Counted from the first letter of the stretch, positions 44,225 to 53,650 are shown. The stretch is 61,183 bases of DNA from Alphaproteobacteria bacterium (GCA_022763065.1 JALEGH010000054.1:1-61183); one strand, 5' to 3'. The notes: generated from the sequence alone by a model not told the origin. Numbers and translations are program-made.

Positions 44225-44609
44225 GCTCTTGCAGATACCTTCTTTGATCGCGGTTTAACTTAAACCCTTTATCCTTTGCTCTTTGAAGAACGTTTGCAAT
44301 TGTCCAATTATCATCATCCAAATCACGAAGAGGTGTACGTCTGGCTTTTATAACATTACCAGACGAATCAGATTTGAACTCAATATCATCACACACAATT
44401 CGCAAGGCAAACTCTGCACGGCCACGTGCAAAAAATCTGTCGCTCATACCCGGAGACATATCCACGGGGAAAAAATCTGCACAATACTCAACCCATGCAT
44501 CCTGAAGACACGCGCCCAGTGCGGATTGCCCTTTTTGTGCTTGCTCGTACTTATCCAAGTGACCGTTAAGAGATTTTGCTCTATCAAGAGCGTCTTTTAT
44601 TTTTATCAT
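44214..44609 (-). CDS. Small protein of unknown function
   Basis: 131 residues, no signal peptide or membrane helix. A helical N-terminus (1-45) and a charged C-terminus (about 85-131) surround a segment with AEFALRIVCDDIEF. GAAAGGG precedes the ATG. It has one of the best promoters of the window (44669-44697). I recognise no family. It overlaps the metallophosphoesterase stop by 11 bp in convergent orientation. Confidence 0.7.
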   Translation of the reverse strand: MIKIKDALDRAKSLNGHLDKYEQAQKGQSALGACLQDAWVEYCADFFPVDMSPGMSDRFFARGRAEFALRIVCDDIEFKSDSSGNVIKARRTPLRDLDDDNWTIANVLQRAKDKGFKLNRDQRRYLQELSI

Positions 44610-44668
44610 TTGTAGACCCTTTCAAAAATTTAAATTTAATTGATCCGCAATACCTACCATCTGTATCC

Positions 44669-44697
44669 GTTATAGTGAGTTTTTTTTATTATGTCAA
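44669..44697 (-). promoter_or_regulatory. Near-consensus sigma70 promoter
   Basis: On the minus strand TTGACA (44692-44697), 17-base spacer, TATAAC (44669-44674), with an A-rich spacer. It drives the 131-residue gene, whose ATG is about 50 bases further on. Confidence 0.75.
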
Positions 44698-44779
44698 TAA
44701 TATTATAGGAAAAAGTATTTCTTTTTGTGAAAAAAGGCCAGGTCACCAAGATTACGCGGAAAATGCTCCCGTCCTTGAA

Positions 44780-45157
44780 CTAAGCAGGCAACAAAGCCGC
44801 CGCGACACGTCGCCCTTCAGCCATCAAAACATTGTAAGTCCTACACGCTGCGCCCGTATCCATCACATCAATAACCAAGCCTTGTGCGCTGAGCTCCTGA
44901 CGAAGCTTGGGTGAAAAAAACTGCATGGTCTTTCCCGTACCTAGTAAAACAACATCTATCCCATCCGCTTGAGATAAAAGAGGTTCGAAAGACTGAAACG
45001 TTAAGTCCTGAAATTCTTCAACACCGCTCCAAAGAAATGTCTCATGCGGGAATACCAAAACCGCTTCTTCATAAGAAACGCCGCTGATACGAAATGTACC
45101 ACCGGCGTAAGATTGTATAATTTGTTGCCCCTTAGCAACGAGCGGCGTCACATCCAT
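44780..45157 (-). CDS. Mth938-domain (DUF498) protein, NDUFAF3-like
   Basis: 125 residues of the Mth938/DUF498 family. The core has SYAGGTFRISGVSYEE, VVLLGTGKTMQFF and MDTGAACRTYNVLMAEGRRVAAAL. In mitochondria the relative NDUFAF3 is a complex I assembly factor; in alphaproteobacteria the gene commonly follows secF. Here a lipoprotein gene intervenes. Its exact bacterial role is not established. It is 11 bp after the lipoprotein gene and could be cotranscribed with it. Confidence 0.85.
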   Translation of the reverse strand: MDVTPLVAKGQQIIQSYAGGTFRISGVSYEEAVLVFPHETFLWSGVEEFQDLTFQSFEPLLSQADGIDVVLLGTGKTMQFFSPKLRQELSAQGLVIDVMDTGAACRTYNVLMAEGRRVAAALLPA

Positions 45158-45168
45158 TGATTAAGACT

Positions 45169-46155
45169 TTACGCTCCCGCACCTGCCAGAGGCACACCTA
45201 AATACTCCAAGGTCTCATAGGTAATACCATGCTTGGCCAAGCCATTAGCCGCTTGGAATTTTGTCATGGCATTCATGGTTTTGGCTCCCAAACGTCCGTC
45301 AATCGCACCAACACTATAGCCTTTGGCCTGAAGAGCTTGCTGGATACGAATGATGATGGATGGCGTCACATTTGTTTCACACAAAATACGGCGCCATTCC
45401 ATACGCTCTGGTGTTACTACGTAACTCCTTGTAATATTTTCAAATTGCGCCGGAATCATCTTATATTCAGGACGCTCCGGCTCTACCAAAACACGCTTTT
45501 CAATTGTTTTATACACCGCCGGTTCCTCAACCAAACACATAATCTGTCCTGTTGTCGCATCGACCTTTTCAACCGGACCATGCCCTTGCTTCCAATATTG
45601 GCGCGCCTCCTTCACAAGCACACGCTCCGTTTGTACATCATATTTGGCAGGCACAATGCGGGCAAGTACCTTGCGCTCTTCGGAAATCTGCACACGCTCC
45701 GTTCTGTTTTCTGTTACCGCCGGAATAAGCACCTTCGCATAGCATTCCCCCGGACGCGCATTTGGCGGCAAGTCCCCTGATAGATTTGCAGGAGCAGCCG
45801 GCGCTACACTCGCCGGACTTTCCTGCTGCATTGTTGCTGTCTCTGTACCCGGAGCCGAGGCCATTTGCGTTGTTTCCATCGGCTCCAAAGAAGGCTGCGC
45901 CATCTCATCAGCAACCTCATCCAAAGTCGTCACAGGATCATTGGCCGCAGCCTGTTGGACCGCCCTATTGGCCTCTTCCCGTGCCATTTTTTCCGCGTCT
46001 TCTATCGCTTTTTCTTTCACCGCCTCAGGCATATTGCGGTTCTTCACAATAATATCATCACGGCTGCCCATATAGGCATCGTCTTGCGTTGAGCTACAAG
46101 CGGACAGGCCCACCGCCATAAGTGTAAGAAGAAAAAATTTAGCTGGTATCGTCAT
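45169..46155 (-). CDS. Lipoprotein with C-terminal peptidoglycan-binding domain
   Basis: 328 residues. Signal peptide with lipobox LSAC (Cys20). A glutamate/alanine-rich helical region (about 30-80) and a proline-rich linker follow, then repeated segments of the type KVLIPAVTENRTERVQ and RILVEPERPEYKMIP that recur three or four times (about 145-240), and a PG_binding_1 domain (about 262-320: IQQALQAKGYSVGAIDGRLG). It should bind peptidoglycan in the periplasm, perhaps as an outer-membrane-to-wall tether. Between secF and the NDUFAF3-like gene. Confidence 0.82.
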   Translation of the reverse strand: MTIPAKFFLLTLMAVGLSACSSTQDDAYMGSRDDIIVKNRNMPEAVKEKAIEDAEKMAREEANRAVQQAAANDPVTTLDEVADEMAQPSLEPMETTQMASAPGTETATMQQESPASVAPAAPANLSGDLPPNARPGECYAKVLIPAVTENRTERVQISEERKVLARIVPAKYDVQTERVLVKEARQYWKQGHGPVEKVDATTGQIMCLVEEPAVYKTIEKRVLVEPERPEYKMIPAQFENITRSYVVTPERMEWRRILCETNVTPSIIIRIQQALQAKGYSVGAIDGRLGAKTMNAMTKFQAANGLAKHGITYETLEYLGVPLAGAGA

Positions 46156-46237
46156 AATTTACCCCTTTTAACGTGACATGATAATAGTGAGTATTTAACA
46201 GGCAAAAACAGGCAAAAACAACCCCTTAAGCCCTCTT

Positions 46238-47164
46238 TTACGCCGTTTCTTCTGTTGTGAGCACTTTACCAGTACGGATATTCAAAAACGTCAAAAGGGG
46301 TGCGGCCACAAATATGGATGAATAAGTCCCGATCAAAATCCCGAAAATCAAAGCATTTACAAAGCCGCGGATCACCTCCCCGCCAAAGCCCCAAAGCGCC
46401 AAAAGCGCCAAAAGGGTTGTAATCGAGGTCATCAATGTTCGGGAAAGTGTCTGATTGATAGATTTATTCAATAGCTCAAAAACCGGCATCTTTTTAAATT
46501 TACGCAAATTCTCGCGAATACGATCGAACACCACCACCGTATCGTTGATCGAATAACCTGCAATCATAAGGACCGCCGCGACGGTCGACAAATTAAACTC
46601 CCATTGCATCAAGGCAAAAAGCCCAACAGTCAAAATAGAATCATGTAAAAGCGCCACAATCGCTGCTACACTGAACTGCCATTCAAATCGGAACCAGATA
46701 TAAACCAACATCCCGAACATCGAGAATAAAACCGCGTATAGTCCCTTCTTCTTGAGTTCTTCTCCCACCTGCGGCCCAACAAATTCAACCCGCCTGTAAT
46801 CCACTGTTTCAAATTTTTGATCCAAAGTCGCCCTGATCTTTTCAACGGCAACTTTTTGACCTTGTGCTCCACCTTCTTGTTCCGGTAGGCGGATCAAAAG
46901 ATCATCGGGCGCACCAAACTCCTGAATGGAAATAGCCCCCAACTCCAGAGAGTTCAGAGATTGCCGCAAGCTCCCAAGGTCCGGTGCTTGTTCCGATACA
47001 CGCACCTCAATCAGCGTCCCACCGGTGAAATCGATACCAAAGCTTAAACCCTTGGTCGTTAGAAGGCCAAGAGCACCAATCAACAAAACAGCAGAGAAAA
47101 CGAACGCAACAAAGCGCTTACCGACAAAATCAATATTGGTTTCTCTTGATATAAAATTTAACAT
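46238..47164 (-). CDS. secF: Protein translocase subunit SecF
   Basis: 308 residues with six predicted membrane helices, the SecF pattern GIDFTGGTLIEVR near residue 50, and the conserved SINDTVVVFDRIREN before helix 5. It forms SecDF with SecD and uses the proton gradient to aid protein export. It starts 13 bp after the secD stop. Family length and motifs are normal. Confidence 0.97.
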   Translation of the reverse strand: MLNFISRETNIDFVGKRFVAFVFSAVLLIGALGLLTTKGLSFGIDFTGGTLIEVRVSEQAPDLGSLRQSLNSLELGAISIQEFGAPDDLLIRLPEQEGGAQGQKVAVEKIRATLDQKFETVDYRRVEFVGPQVGEELKKKGLYAVLFSMFGMLVYIWFRFEWQFSVAAIVALLHDSILTVGLFALMQWEFNLSTVAAVLMIAGYSINDTVVVFDRIRENLRKFKKMPVFELLNKSINQTLSRTLMTSITTLLALLALWGFGGEVIRGFVNALIFGILIGTYSSIFVAAPLLTFLNIRTGKVLTTEETA

Positions 47165-47177
47165 CGTACAGCCGCCT

Positions 47178-48740
47178 TTAAATCTTCAATTCTGATGGCT
47201 TGGTTTTTAAAAGCCAAGTGACCACCAACAAACGCGTTACCATGATCGCACAGAAAAATGATGTTCCGATCCCGACCGCCAAGGTCACGGCAAACCCCTT
47301 AATCGGACCGGTACCAAAGGAAAACAAAATCATCGCGGCAATGAGCGTGGTTAAATTACTATCAATAATAGTCGCCATTGCGCGTGAAAATCCGGCATCC
47401 ACCGCCGACATGGGCGTGCGGCCATTTTTAAGCTCCTCACGAATACGCTCAAAAATCAAGACATTCGCATCCACCGCCATACCGATAGTGAGCACAATTC
47501 CCGCAATTCCCGGTAAAGTCAGCGTTGCCTGAAGGCTTGAGAGCACACCAAAAATCAAAGCCACATTGACCAGCAAAGCCACATTGGCGTAAATGCCAAA
47601 ACGGCGATAACGCAGCAACATGAAAACAAGGACCGCCGCCAGTGCGATCAGGCTTGCCATCTTCCCTGCCGCCACTGAATCAGCCCCAAGAGATGGCCCG
47701 ACCGTGCGCTCTTCCAATATCTCAAGCGGCGCAGGCAAAGCCCCAGCACGAAGCAAGAGCGCCAAATCATTGGCTTCTTTCAAAGAGAAATTTCCCGAAA
47801 TTTGTCCCTGTCCACCGCAAATAGGTTCACGTATAACAGGCGCGCTGATAATTTCACGGTCCAACACAATCGCAAAAAGGCGGTTTACATTTTCACGGCT
47901 CAAATCACAAAAGCGCTTCGCCCCTAACGTATTAAAGCGAAAAGTAACCGCAGGTTGACCATTTTGATCGGGCGCATATTGCGCATTGACCAGCATATCA
48001 CCGGTAATTTCGGCGCGGCGGTTGAGGCTCAAAGTCTGGCCTGGATCTTCTTGCATCGGTAAAACGAGCGCAGTACTGGAACGCCCTGTTGTCATCCCCT
48101 CACTTTGTACCAAATGGAATGTCAGTTTTGCGGTTTTACCCAATAAATCCTTCACCCGCGCCGGATCATCAAGCCCCGGAAGTTGTACCAATATACGGTC
48201 CTCTCCCTGACGCTGTATCACCGGCTCCCGCGTGCCGGTTTCATCAATTCGCCTGCGTACAATCTCTATTGACTGATCAATGGTCTGATCCCGTATTTCT
48301 TTGAGCGCCATGTCAGAAAACACCGCCTCAAGCGTTGTTTTATCCGGCGTTTCAATCAACAACTCATTATTTAGTTTACGCAAAGCCTTTTTAACGGCGT
48401 CCATGTCACCGGCATCACGCAAGTTTACACGCACACCGCCCTCCATTGCCTTTAAACGACGATAACCGATTTTACCGGAACGAAGCTCAGAACGCAGGGA
48501 ATTCACCAGCGTTTCGGAACGCTCCTTCATCACACTATCCAGATCAACCTCCAGCAAGAGGTGGGACCCCCCTTGAAGGTCCAGCCCCAAATTCACAGTT
48601 TGATGCGGTACAAATCCGGGAAGCTTATCGGCAATAAAGCCACGCACACCCGCTCCTATGACATTCGGCGCGGCATAAAGCACACCAAAGGCACATACCA
48701 ACAAGATCAGAATTATTTTCCAACGCGCAATGTGAAGCAT
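47178..48740 (-). CDS. secD: Protein translocase subunit SecD
   Basis: 520 residues with six membrane helices and a large periplasmic P1 domain. The DLQGGSHLLLEV motif near residue 55 and the TM4-5 segment MAVDANVLIFERIREEL identify SecD. It pulls exported chains across the inner membrane with SecF. It ends 13 bp before secF and starts 10 bp after yajC, so yajC-secD-secF is an operon. Confidence 0.97.
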   Translation of the reverse strand: MLHIARWKIILILLVCAFGVLYAAPNVIGAGVRGFIADKLPGFVPHQTVNLGLDLQGGSHLLLEVDLDSVMKERSETLVNSLRSELRSGKIGYRRLKAMEGGVRVNLRDAGDMDAVKKALRKLNNELLIETPDKTTLEAVFSDMALKEIRDQTIDQSIEIVRRRIDETGTREPVIQRQGEDRILVQLPGLDDPARVKDLLGKTAKLTFHLVQSEGMTTGRSSTALVLPMQEDPGQTLSLNRRAEITGDMLVNAQYAPDQNGQPAVTFRFNTLGAKRFCDLSRENVNRLFAIVLDREIISAPVIREPICGGQGQISGNFSLKEANDLALLLRAGALPAPLEILEERTVGPSLGADSVAAGKMASLIALAAVLVFMLLRYRRFGIYANVALLVNVALIFGVLSSLQATLTLPGIAGIVLTIGMAVDANVLIFERIREELKNGRTPMSAVDAGFSRAMATIIDSNLTTLIAAMILFSFGTGPIKGFAVTLAVGIGTSFFCAIMVTRLLVVTWLLKTKPSELKI

Positions 48741-48750
48741 TTAAAAGCTC

Positions 48751-49131
48751 TTACTTCTTCTTTGTGTCTTTTTCCGCTTTGGGCGTATCTTTTTCGACCT
48801 TCGTCTGAATGGAGTGACGCATCGCTGTGACCTTGATCTTGTTTCCCAAATCAATCATAACTTCATCATCACCGGAAAGCTTGTCAACCTTCCCGACAAG
48901 TCCACCATTGGTCACAATTTTATCGCCCTTTTTAAGGCCATCCAACATCGCCTTGTGTTCCTGAAAGCGTTTTTGTTGCGGGCGAATTAACAAAATATAG
49001 AACATCACCACCAAAATGATGATCATCCCCATATTCCACGCAAAAGCGTTCGTCGCACTCGGCGCATCTGCAATTACATCTATATTTTCCGCAACCATCT
49101 CTTGCGCATAAGCCATTGAAATCAGCATCAA
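48751..49131 (-). CDS. yajC: Preprotein translocase accessory protein YajC
   Basis: 126 residues. A single membrane helix (about 33-50) is followed by the YajC motif RPQQKRFQEHKAMLDGLKKGDKIVTNGG. The N-terminal 25 residues are an extra periplasmic segment. YajC joins SecDF. It heads the yajC-secD-secF operon; a TTGCCT-N16-TATAGT promoter-like sequence lies upstream on the minus strand. Confidence 0.94.
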   Translation of the reverse strand: MMLISMAYAQEMVAENIDVIADAPSATNAFAWNMGMIIILVVMFYILLIRPQQKRFQEHKAMLDGLKKGDKIVTNGGLVGKVDKLSGDDEVMIDLGNKIKVTAMRHSIQTKVEKDTPKAEKDTKKK

Positions 49132-49176
49132 TCATGCTCCTTTTTTATTACTTAAAGATTTTAAATATTCCCACGG

Positions 49177-49204
49177 ACTATAACGGCTTCCAACATAAAG
49201 GCAA
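49177..49204 (-). promoter_or_regulatory. Putative promoter of yajC-secD-secF
   Basis: On the minus strand TTGCCT (49199-49204), 16-base spacer, TATAGT (49177-49182), about 45 bases before the yajC ATG. Confidence 0.4.
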
Positions 49205-49230
49205 GATCATGTAAGTGAATGTTCACAAAT

Positions 49231-49261
49231 AAAAAAACAGCTCCACAATAGATGGGAGCTG
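49231..49261 (-). terminator. Rho-independent terminator
   Basis: On the minus strand CAGCTCCC pairs with GGAGCTG and is followed by TTTTTTT. It ends the gene at 49286, separating it from yajC. Confidence 0.85.
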
Positions 49262-49285
49262 CTTTTGTAGCCTAGAAAGGAATTT

Positions 49286-49729
49286 TTAGTCGTTTAATTT
49301 ATTCCAGTGATCACGACGCTTCTCACGAACATGCTGACGGCGCTCTTTGACTTTGGCGCGGTGCTTATCAACACGGGCCTTTTGCTCGTCTGTGAGCGTT
49401 TCGTATTTCTCCTTGGCTTTTGCTCTACGTGCTTGCTTGCGCTCCTTATGTTTTTCTTTCGCTGCCGCCCTTTCTTCTTCACTCATAGACTCCCATTTTT
49501 CCTTGCGCTCATCCCATCTCTCTTTACGTTTTTCTTTCATGGCTTTGCGCTCTTCAGGAGTCGCATTACGCCATTCCTTAAAACGTTCCATACGTTTTTT
49601 GAAAAACCCGTTTCCTGATTTTTCAGTGCTTTCAACTGCGGCTGTGGCATCTTCCGCCATAGCGGATGTCACCATGATAGGAGCGCTCATCACCCCCACA
49701 ATCGCTGCTGCTATTAAAAGTTTTTTCAT
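49286..49729 (-). CDS. Small highly charged periplasmic protein
   Basis: 147 residues from the ATG at 49729, which has AAGGAA upstream; a longer frame to 49930 would overlap the peptidase gene and is rejected. Residues 1-26 are a signal peptide (ends SAMAED). The mature part is almost wholly lysine, arginine and glutamate in long helices (EERKAMKEKRKERWDERKEK), with repeated 'W-R/E-x-M-S/T-E-E-R' segments, similar in style to CpxP/Spy-like or DUF3106-type periplasmic proteins. It may be a chaperone or metal/stress-related protein; no function can be assigned. Confidence 0.72.
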   Translation of the reverse strand: MKKLLIAAAIVGVMSAPIMVTSAMAEDATAAVESTEKSGNGFFKKRMERFKEWRNATPEERKAMKEKRKERWDERKEKWESMSEEERAAAKEKHKERKQARRAKAKEKYETLTDEQKARVDKHRAKVKERRQHVREKRRDHWNKLND

Positions 49730-49772
49730 CTTACTGTTCCTTTCTGGTTGGTTGTTTTTGAGTTGGTTAAAA

Positions 49773-50705
49773 TTACAAGTATCTGGCGGGGTCCAAAGGC
49801 TTTGTCCCTTTCCTGATTTCAAAATGAAGCTGCGGCGTATCGACCTGCCCTGTCGAACCGACCGTGCCAATAGCCTGCCCGCGCTTGATCTTCTCGCCGC
49901 GCTTAATAAGCGATTTATCCAAATGCGCATAAGCGCTCATCATACCTTTATCGTGGCGCACAAGAACGAGATTTCCGTAGCCTTCCAAATCATCACCCGT
50001 ATAAACAACAATCCCGTTTTCCGCCGCCCGTACAGGAGTGCCGCGCGCAGCCTTGATATTGATCCCGTCATTGTGAAGACCATCCGCTTTCGGGCCATAA
50101 GATGAAATAACACGCCCCTCCACCGGCTTCATAAAACGGCCAGAGCCCGACATTTTCGGTGTATGACTTTTGGGAATAGCACGTGGAGCGCTCGCCCGCG
50201 CCGTTGCGGAAGCTTTTTGCATTCTTATCTGCGGTTTTGCACTTGGTGTTACCACAGCAGAATTTGTATGAACCGCAGGAGCAACACTTGTTCCCGTCAT
50301 CGAGGTTGGCAAGCGTAATATTTGCCCCTTGGTAATACGAAACGGTGATGACAGAGAGTTTAAATTCGCCAAGCGATTTACACTCAGCTCATACATCTGC
50401 GCAATAGAAGAGAGCGTATCACCTTCCCTGACCTGATGTTCATTAGGAGTGGGAAGCTTCATCCGAAAACCTGCATTCAGGACATAGGGCGCTTCGATAT
50501 GGTTCAGCGTAATAATCTCACGCATGGGGAGTTGATAATTCTTTGCAATTGTATAAAGCGTATCGCCCTTCAACACAGTATGTATTCCAACACTCCCCGC
50601 GCCCTTACTCGTACCATAAGTATTATAAGGGGCAGGATTTTGAGTGCCGCATGCCGCAACACCTAAGGATAAAATAGTCGCCGAAATTAAGAGGGGTTTT
50701 CTCAC
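49773..50705 (-). CDS. LysM/LytM lipoprotein with degenerate M23 domain (NlpD/EnvC-like)
   Basis: 310 residues. Lipobox AAC (Cys19). Two LysM domains (about 42-87 and 91-134) are followed by a low-complexity linker and an M23/LytM domain (about 195-308). Three of the four zinc ligands are gone: the HxGxD block reads NDGIN (with a shifted His before it) and the HxH block reads QLH. So it is likely a non-catalytic activator of amidases, as with EnvC/NlpD. It overlaps pcm by 4 bp, as is common in proteobacteria. Confidence 0.9.
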   Translation of the reverse strand: MRKPLLISATILSLGVAACGTQNPAPYNTYGTSKGAGSVGIHTVLKGDTLYTIAKNYQLPMREIITLNHIEAPYVLNAGFRMKLPTPNEHQVREGDTLSSIAQMYELSVNRLANLNSLSSPFRITKGQILRLPTSMTGTSVAPAVHTNSAVVTPSAKPQIRMQKASATARASAPRAIPKSHTPKMSGSGRFMKPVEGRVISSYGPKADGLHNDGINIKAARGTPVRAAENGIVVYTGDDLEGYGNLVLVRHDKGMMSAYAHLDKSLIKRGEKIKRGQAIGTVGSTGQVDTPQLHFEIRKGTKPLDPARYL

Positions 50706-51406
50706 GCCAGCACCTCCTCAACTTCTCGTAACTCTTCACCACTGGCAATATCAGGCAAAAGCGGCACAAACCGCACCGGCATCAAGTCCTTAACCGAATA
50801 GGTATCATCCGCCTCTTTCTTATAACGCTTGAGCATCTGCGCCCCCGCCTTACCAACCGGTGCGATCATAATCCCACCAATATGGAGCTGCTCCATCAAG
50901 GAAGGAGGCGGTTTATTGCTAGCTGCTGCGGTCACAATAATGCGATCAAACGGGGCCTGATCAATACCGTGAATACGCGGCCAGCCCTTCATCCCGTCAC
51001 CGCAAATGGCCGTGATATTGCGAACACCCAGCTCCTTGAAGTTTTTCTCGGCAATCTCATGTAATTCAGTATGGCGCTCAATTGTGTAGACACGGCGGCA
51101 AATTTTTGACAATACGCAGGCTTGGTATCCAGTCCCAGTCCCAATTTCAAGAACTTTATGACGATCATTCAATTCTAGCGCTTGCGTCATTGTTGCAACA
51201 ACGGTGGGTTGAGATATGGTCTGTCCCAACCCAATCGGCACCGCAATATCCTCATAAGCCTGATCCATCATAGCATCAGGAATAAAATGCGTACGCGGCA
51301 CACGCTCAATCGCCGAGAGCACCTGATCACCAGTGATCCCGTTACGGCGCAACGCCATAAGGAGCTTGATTATTTTATTTTGTGCAGTAACCATTGAGGC
51401 GTTCAT
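50702..51406 (-). CDS. pcm: Protein-L-isoaspartate O-methyltransferase
   Basis: 234 residues from the ATG at 51406, 10 bases after AAGGGA; the ATG at 51415 is almost touching that site. Motifs: GQTISQPTVVA (acceptor loop), VLEIGTGTGYQA (SAM motif I) and YTIERH. It repairs isoaspartyl residues in damaged proteins. surE, which often lies between serS and pcm, is absent. The stop overlaps the LysM/LytM gene. Confidence 0.92.
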   Translation of the reverse strand: MNASMVTAQNKIIKLLMALRRNGITGDQVLSAIERVPRTHFIPDAMMDQAYEDIAVPIGLGQTISQPTVVATMTQALELNDRHKVLEIGTGTGYQACVLSKICRRVYTIERHTELHEIAEKNFKELGVRNITAICGDGMKGWPRIHGIDQAPFDRIIVTAAASNKPPPSLMEQLHIGGIMIAPVGKAGAQMLKRYKKEADDTYSVKDLMPVRFVPLLPDIASGEELREVEEVLA

Positions 51407-51498
51407 GAGATGCATTTCCCTTAAAAGAACTTAAGAGATGAAAAAGATACGACCATTGTGCCAAGAATGACGAATCTTGTCCAGTTTTATGCTTAAAT

Positions 51499-52776
51499 CT
51501 AGGCCTTGGTAATTCTATCCATCCCACCCATATAGGACTTAAGAGCCTCCGGTACTGTAATCGAGCCATCATCGGGATTGTAATAATTCTCCATCACCGC
51601 GATAAGGGTACGCCCCACCGCCAGGCCAGAACCATTGAGCGTATGCAAAAACTGTGTTTTCTTCTCCCCTTCGGGTTTGAACCTAGCATTCATGCGGCGC
51701 GCTTGAAAATCACCGCAATTGGAACAGCTTGAAATTTCACGGTAGCGGTCTTGGCCCGGCAACCAGACCTCAATATCATAGGTCTTACGCGCCCCAAAAC
51801 CCGTATCACCACTGCAAAGTGTGACCACACGATAGGGCAGTTCCAGCTTTTGCAAAATACCTTCCGCACACCCCGTCATACGTTCATGCTCCGCCGCGCT
51901 GTCTTCAGGCTTGGTCACAGACACCAGCTCAACCTTATAAAACTGGTGCTGACGGATCATACCGCGCGTATCCTTCCCCGCACTTCCGGCCTCAGACCTG
52001 AAACAGGGTGTAAAAGCCGTATAGCGCCTAGGCAAGCTCGCTGGATCAACAATTTCATCTGCCACAATATTTGTAAGCGGAACTTCCGCCGTAGGAACAA
52101 GCCAGTCGCCGCGCGTTGTCTTAAACAAATCCTCACCAAATTTTGGTAGTTGCCCAGTACCAAACATTGTTTGATCACGCACCATCAAGGGCGGAGAAAC
52201 TTCAGTATAACCATTCTCCCCGGTTTGCGTATCAAGCATAAATTGTGCGATCGCGCGCTCTAACCTTGCAAGTCCACCTTGAAGAAGCACAAAGCGGCTG
52301 CCCGAAAGCTTTGCCGCACGCTCAAAATCCATCATGCCAAGATTTTCACCAATCTCAAAATGCTCCTTGGCTTTTCCGCCTAAATCACCCGGCTCACCCC
52401 ATTTGCGAATTTCAACATTCTCATCCTCATCGACGCCGTCCGGCACATCGGCGTCCATGATATTGGGTAGACCTGCCAAATGCTGGTTCAAGCTTTCGCC
52501 CAGCGTACGCTCGCGCTCTTCCAGCTCGCCCATTTTATTTTTAAGCGCAGCCACCGCCTCCATCGCCGCAGATGCATCACCGCCTGAACTCTTGATTTTG
52601 CCAATTTCTTTAGAGGTCTCATTGCGCTCTTGCTGCAACTCCTGAAGCTCGGTCTGAACACCCCTATGCTCCATATCAAGCTTTAAGATCGCCTCACTTT
52701 GCCCCTCTAGCCCTCTGCGTTCCATCGCGGCATCAAAACCTTTCGGGTTGTCACGGATATATTTGAGATCATGCAT
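51499..52776 (-). CDS. serS: Seryl-tRNA synthetase
   Basis: 425 residues. The N-terminal coiled coil (about 25-110) grips the long variable arm of tRNA-Ser. Class II motif 2 ([21 protein letters not shown]) and motif 3 ([14 protein letters not shown]) are intact. It charges tRNA-Ser and, before insertion, tRNA-Sec. It lies upstream of pcm in the common serS-pcm-nlpD order, with 90 bp between. Confidence 0.97.
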   Translation of the reverse strand: MHDLKYIRDNPKGFDAAMERRGLEGQSEAILKLDMEHRGVQTELQELQQERNETSKEIGKIKSSGGDASAAMEAVAALKNKMGELEERERTLGESLNQHLAGLPNIMDADVPDGVDEDENVEIRKWGEPGDLGGKAKEHFEIGENLGMMDFERAAKLSGSRFVLLQGGLARLERAIAQFMLDTQTGENGYTEVSPPLMVRDQTMFGTGQLPKFGEDLFKTTRGDWLVPTAEVPLTNIVADEIVDPASLPRRYTAFTPCFRSEAGSAGKDTRGMIRQHQFYKVELVSVTKPEDSAAEHERMTGCAEGILQKLELPYRVVTLCSGDTGFGARKTYDIEVWLPGQDRYREISSCSNCGDFQARRMNARFKPEGEKKTQFLHTLNGSGLAVGRTLIAVMENYYNPDDGSITVPEALKSYMGGMDRITKA

Positions 52777-52851
52777 GATTTTACTCTTTCCTTAATAATT
52801 ATGCGACATAGACTATACTCCACTTGGCAAAAAGGAAAAGAGAAAGAGAAC

Positions 52852-53541
52852 TCAGTTTTCAAAAATTTTGGAAAATTGTGATTGTAACTGCGCCTGCAAT
52901 TCTTCGCGCGTAACGTTTACACCCAAAGCTTCAAAACTGGTCACGCCCGCATCGCTAATACCGCAAGGCACGATCCCATCAAAATGCGACAAATCCGGAT
53001 TTAAATTAATCGAAACCCCGTGATAGGTCACCCAGTGCCGTACCCGCACGCCAATAGCCGCGATTTTTGAGTCTTTATTTGTGAAGCCGTCATCCGCCAC
53101 TTCGTTCCGTCGAGTTTCACAAAGACGATGATCGTCCTCATTCACCCAAATACCTACACGCCCTGTACGACGTTCACCCTGAATATCAAATTGCTGAAGC
53201 GTATTAATTATCCATTGCTCAAGATTGCAAATATATTTTTTAATATCAGGAGTTTGAGAACGTTTTCTTAAATCCAACATTACATAGGCCACCAACTGCC
53301 CCGGACCGTGGTAAGTATATTGCCCGCCCCTTCCTGTTTCAAAAACAGGAAATGTCGGATTTAGCAAATCAGACTCTTGCGCACTGGTTCCCGTCGTATA
53401 AAGCGGGGGATGCTCTAGCAGCCAAACCAACTCCGGTGCCTTTTCTCCACGAATAGCCGCCACGCGGCTCTCCATCGCCTGCACCGCTTCCAAATACGCA
53501 ATAGGTTGCGCGCTCACCTTCCATTCGACCCCTTGGCTCAT
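52852..53541 (-). CDS. lipB: Octanoyl-(acyl-carrier-protein):protein transferase LipB
   Basis: 229 residues from the ATG at 53541 (MSQGVEWKV); an upstream ATG at 53580 lacks homology. LipB motifs: RGGQYTYHGPGQ, IAAIGVRVRHWVTYHG (Lys before it) and GIVPCGI with the acyl-thioester cysteine. It attaches octanoate to the E2 proteins of 2-oxoacid dehydrogenases. A short insertion (about 143-153) is unusual. It stands alone in opposite orientation to tRNA-Leu. Confidence 0.93.
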   Translation of the reverse strand: MSQGVEWKVSAQPIAYLEAVQAMESRVAAIRGEKAPELVWLLEHPPLYTTGTSAQESDLLNPTFPVFETGRGGQYTYHGPGQLVAYVMLDLRKRSQTPDIKKYICNLEQWIINTLQQFDIQGERRTGRVGIWVNEDDHRLCETRRNEVADDGFTNKDSKIAAIGVRVRHWVTYHGVSINLNPDLSHFDGIVPCGISDAGVTSFEALGVNVTREELQAQLQSQFSKIFEN

Positions 53542-53650
53542 AATCTCAAAAATGGCAAGTAAGCCCCTAAAAAGCAACAAGAATACTTGCGCCTTATATA
53601 TTTATTTGATACCAAGTCCCTCGACCTTGAGTTCTTTTGATTTACGGTAT

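Noticed and set aside
49286-49930. Longer 214-residue start for the charged periplasmic protein
   Set aside because: It overlaps the LysM/LytM gene and would hide the signal peptide; the ATG at 49729 has a good ribosome-binding site.
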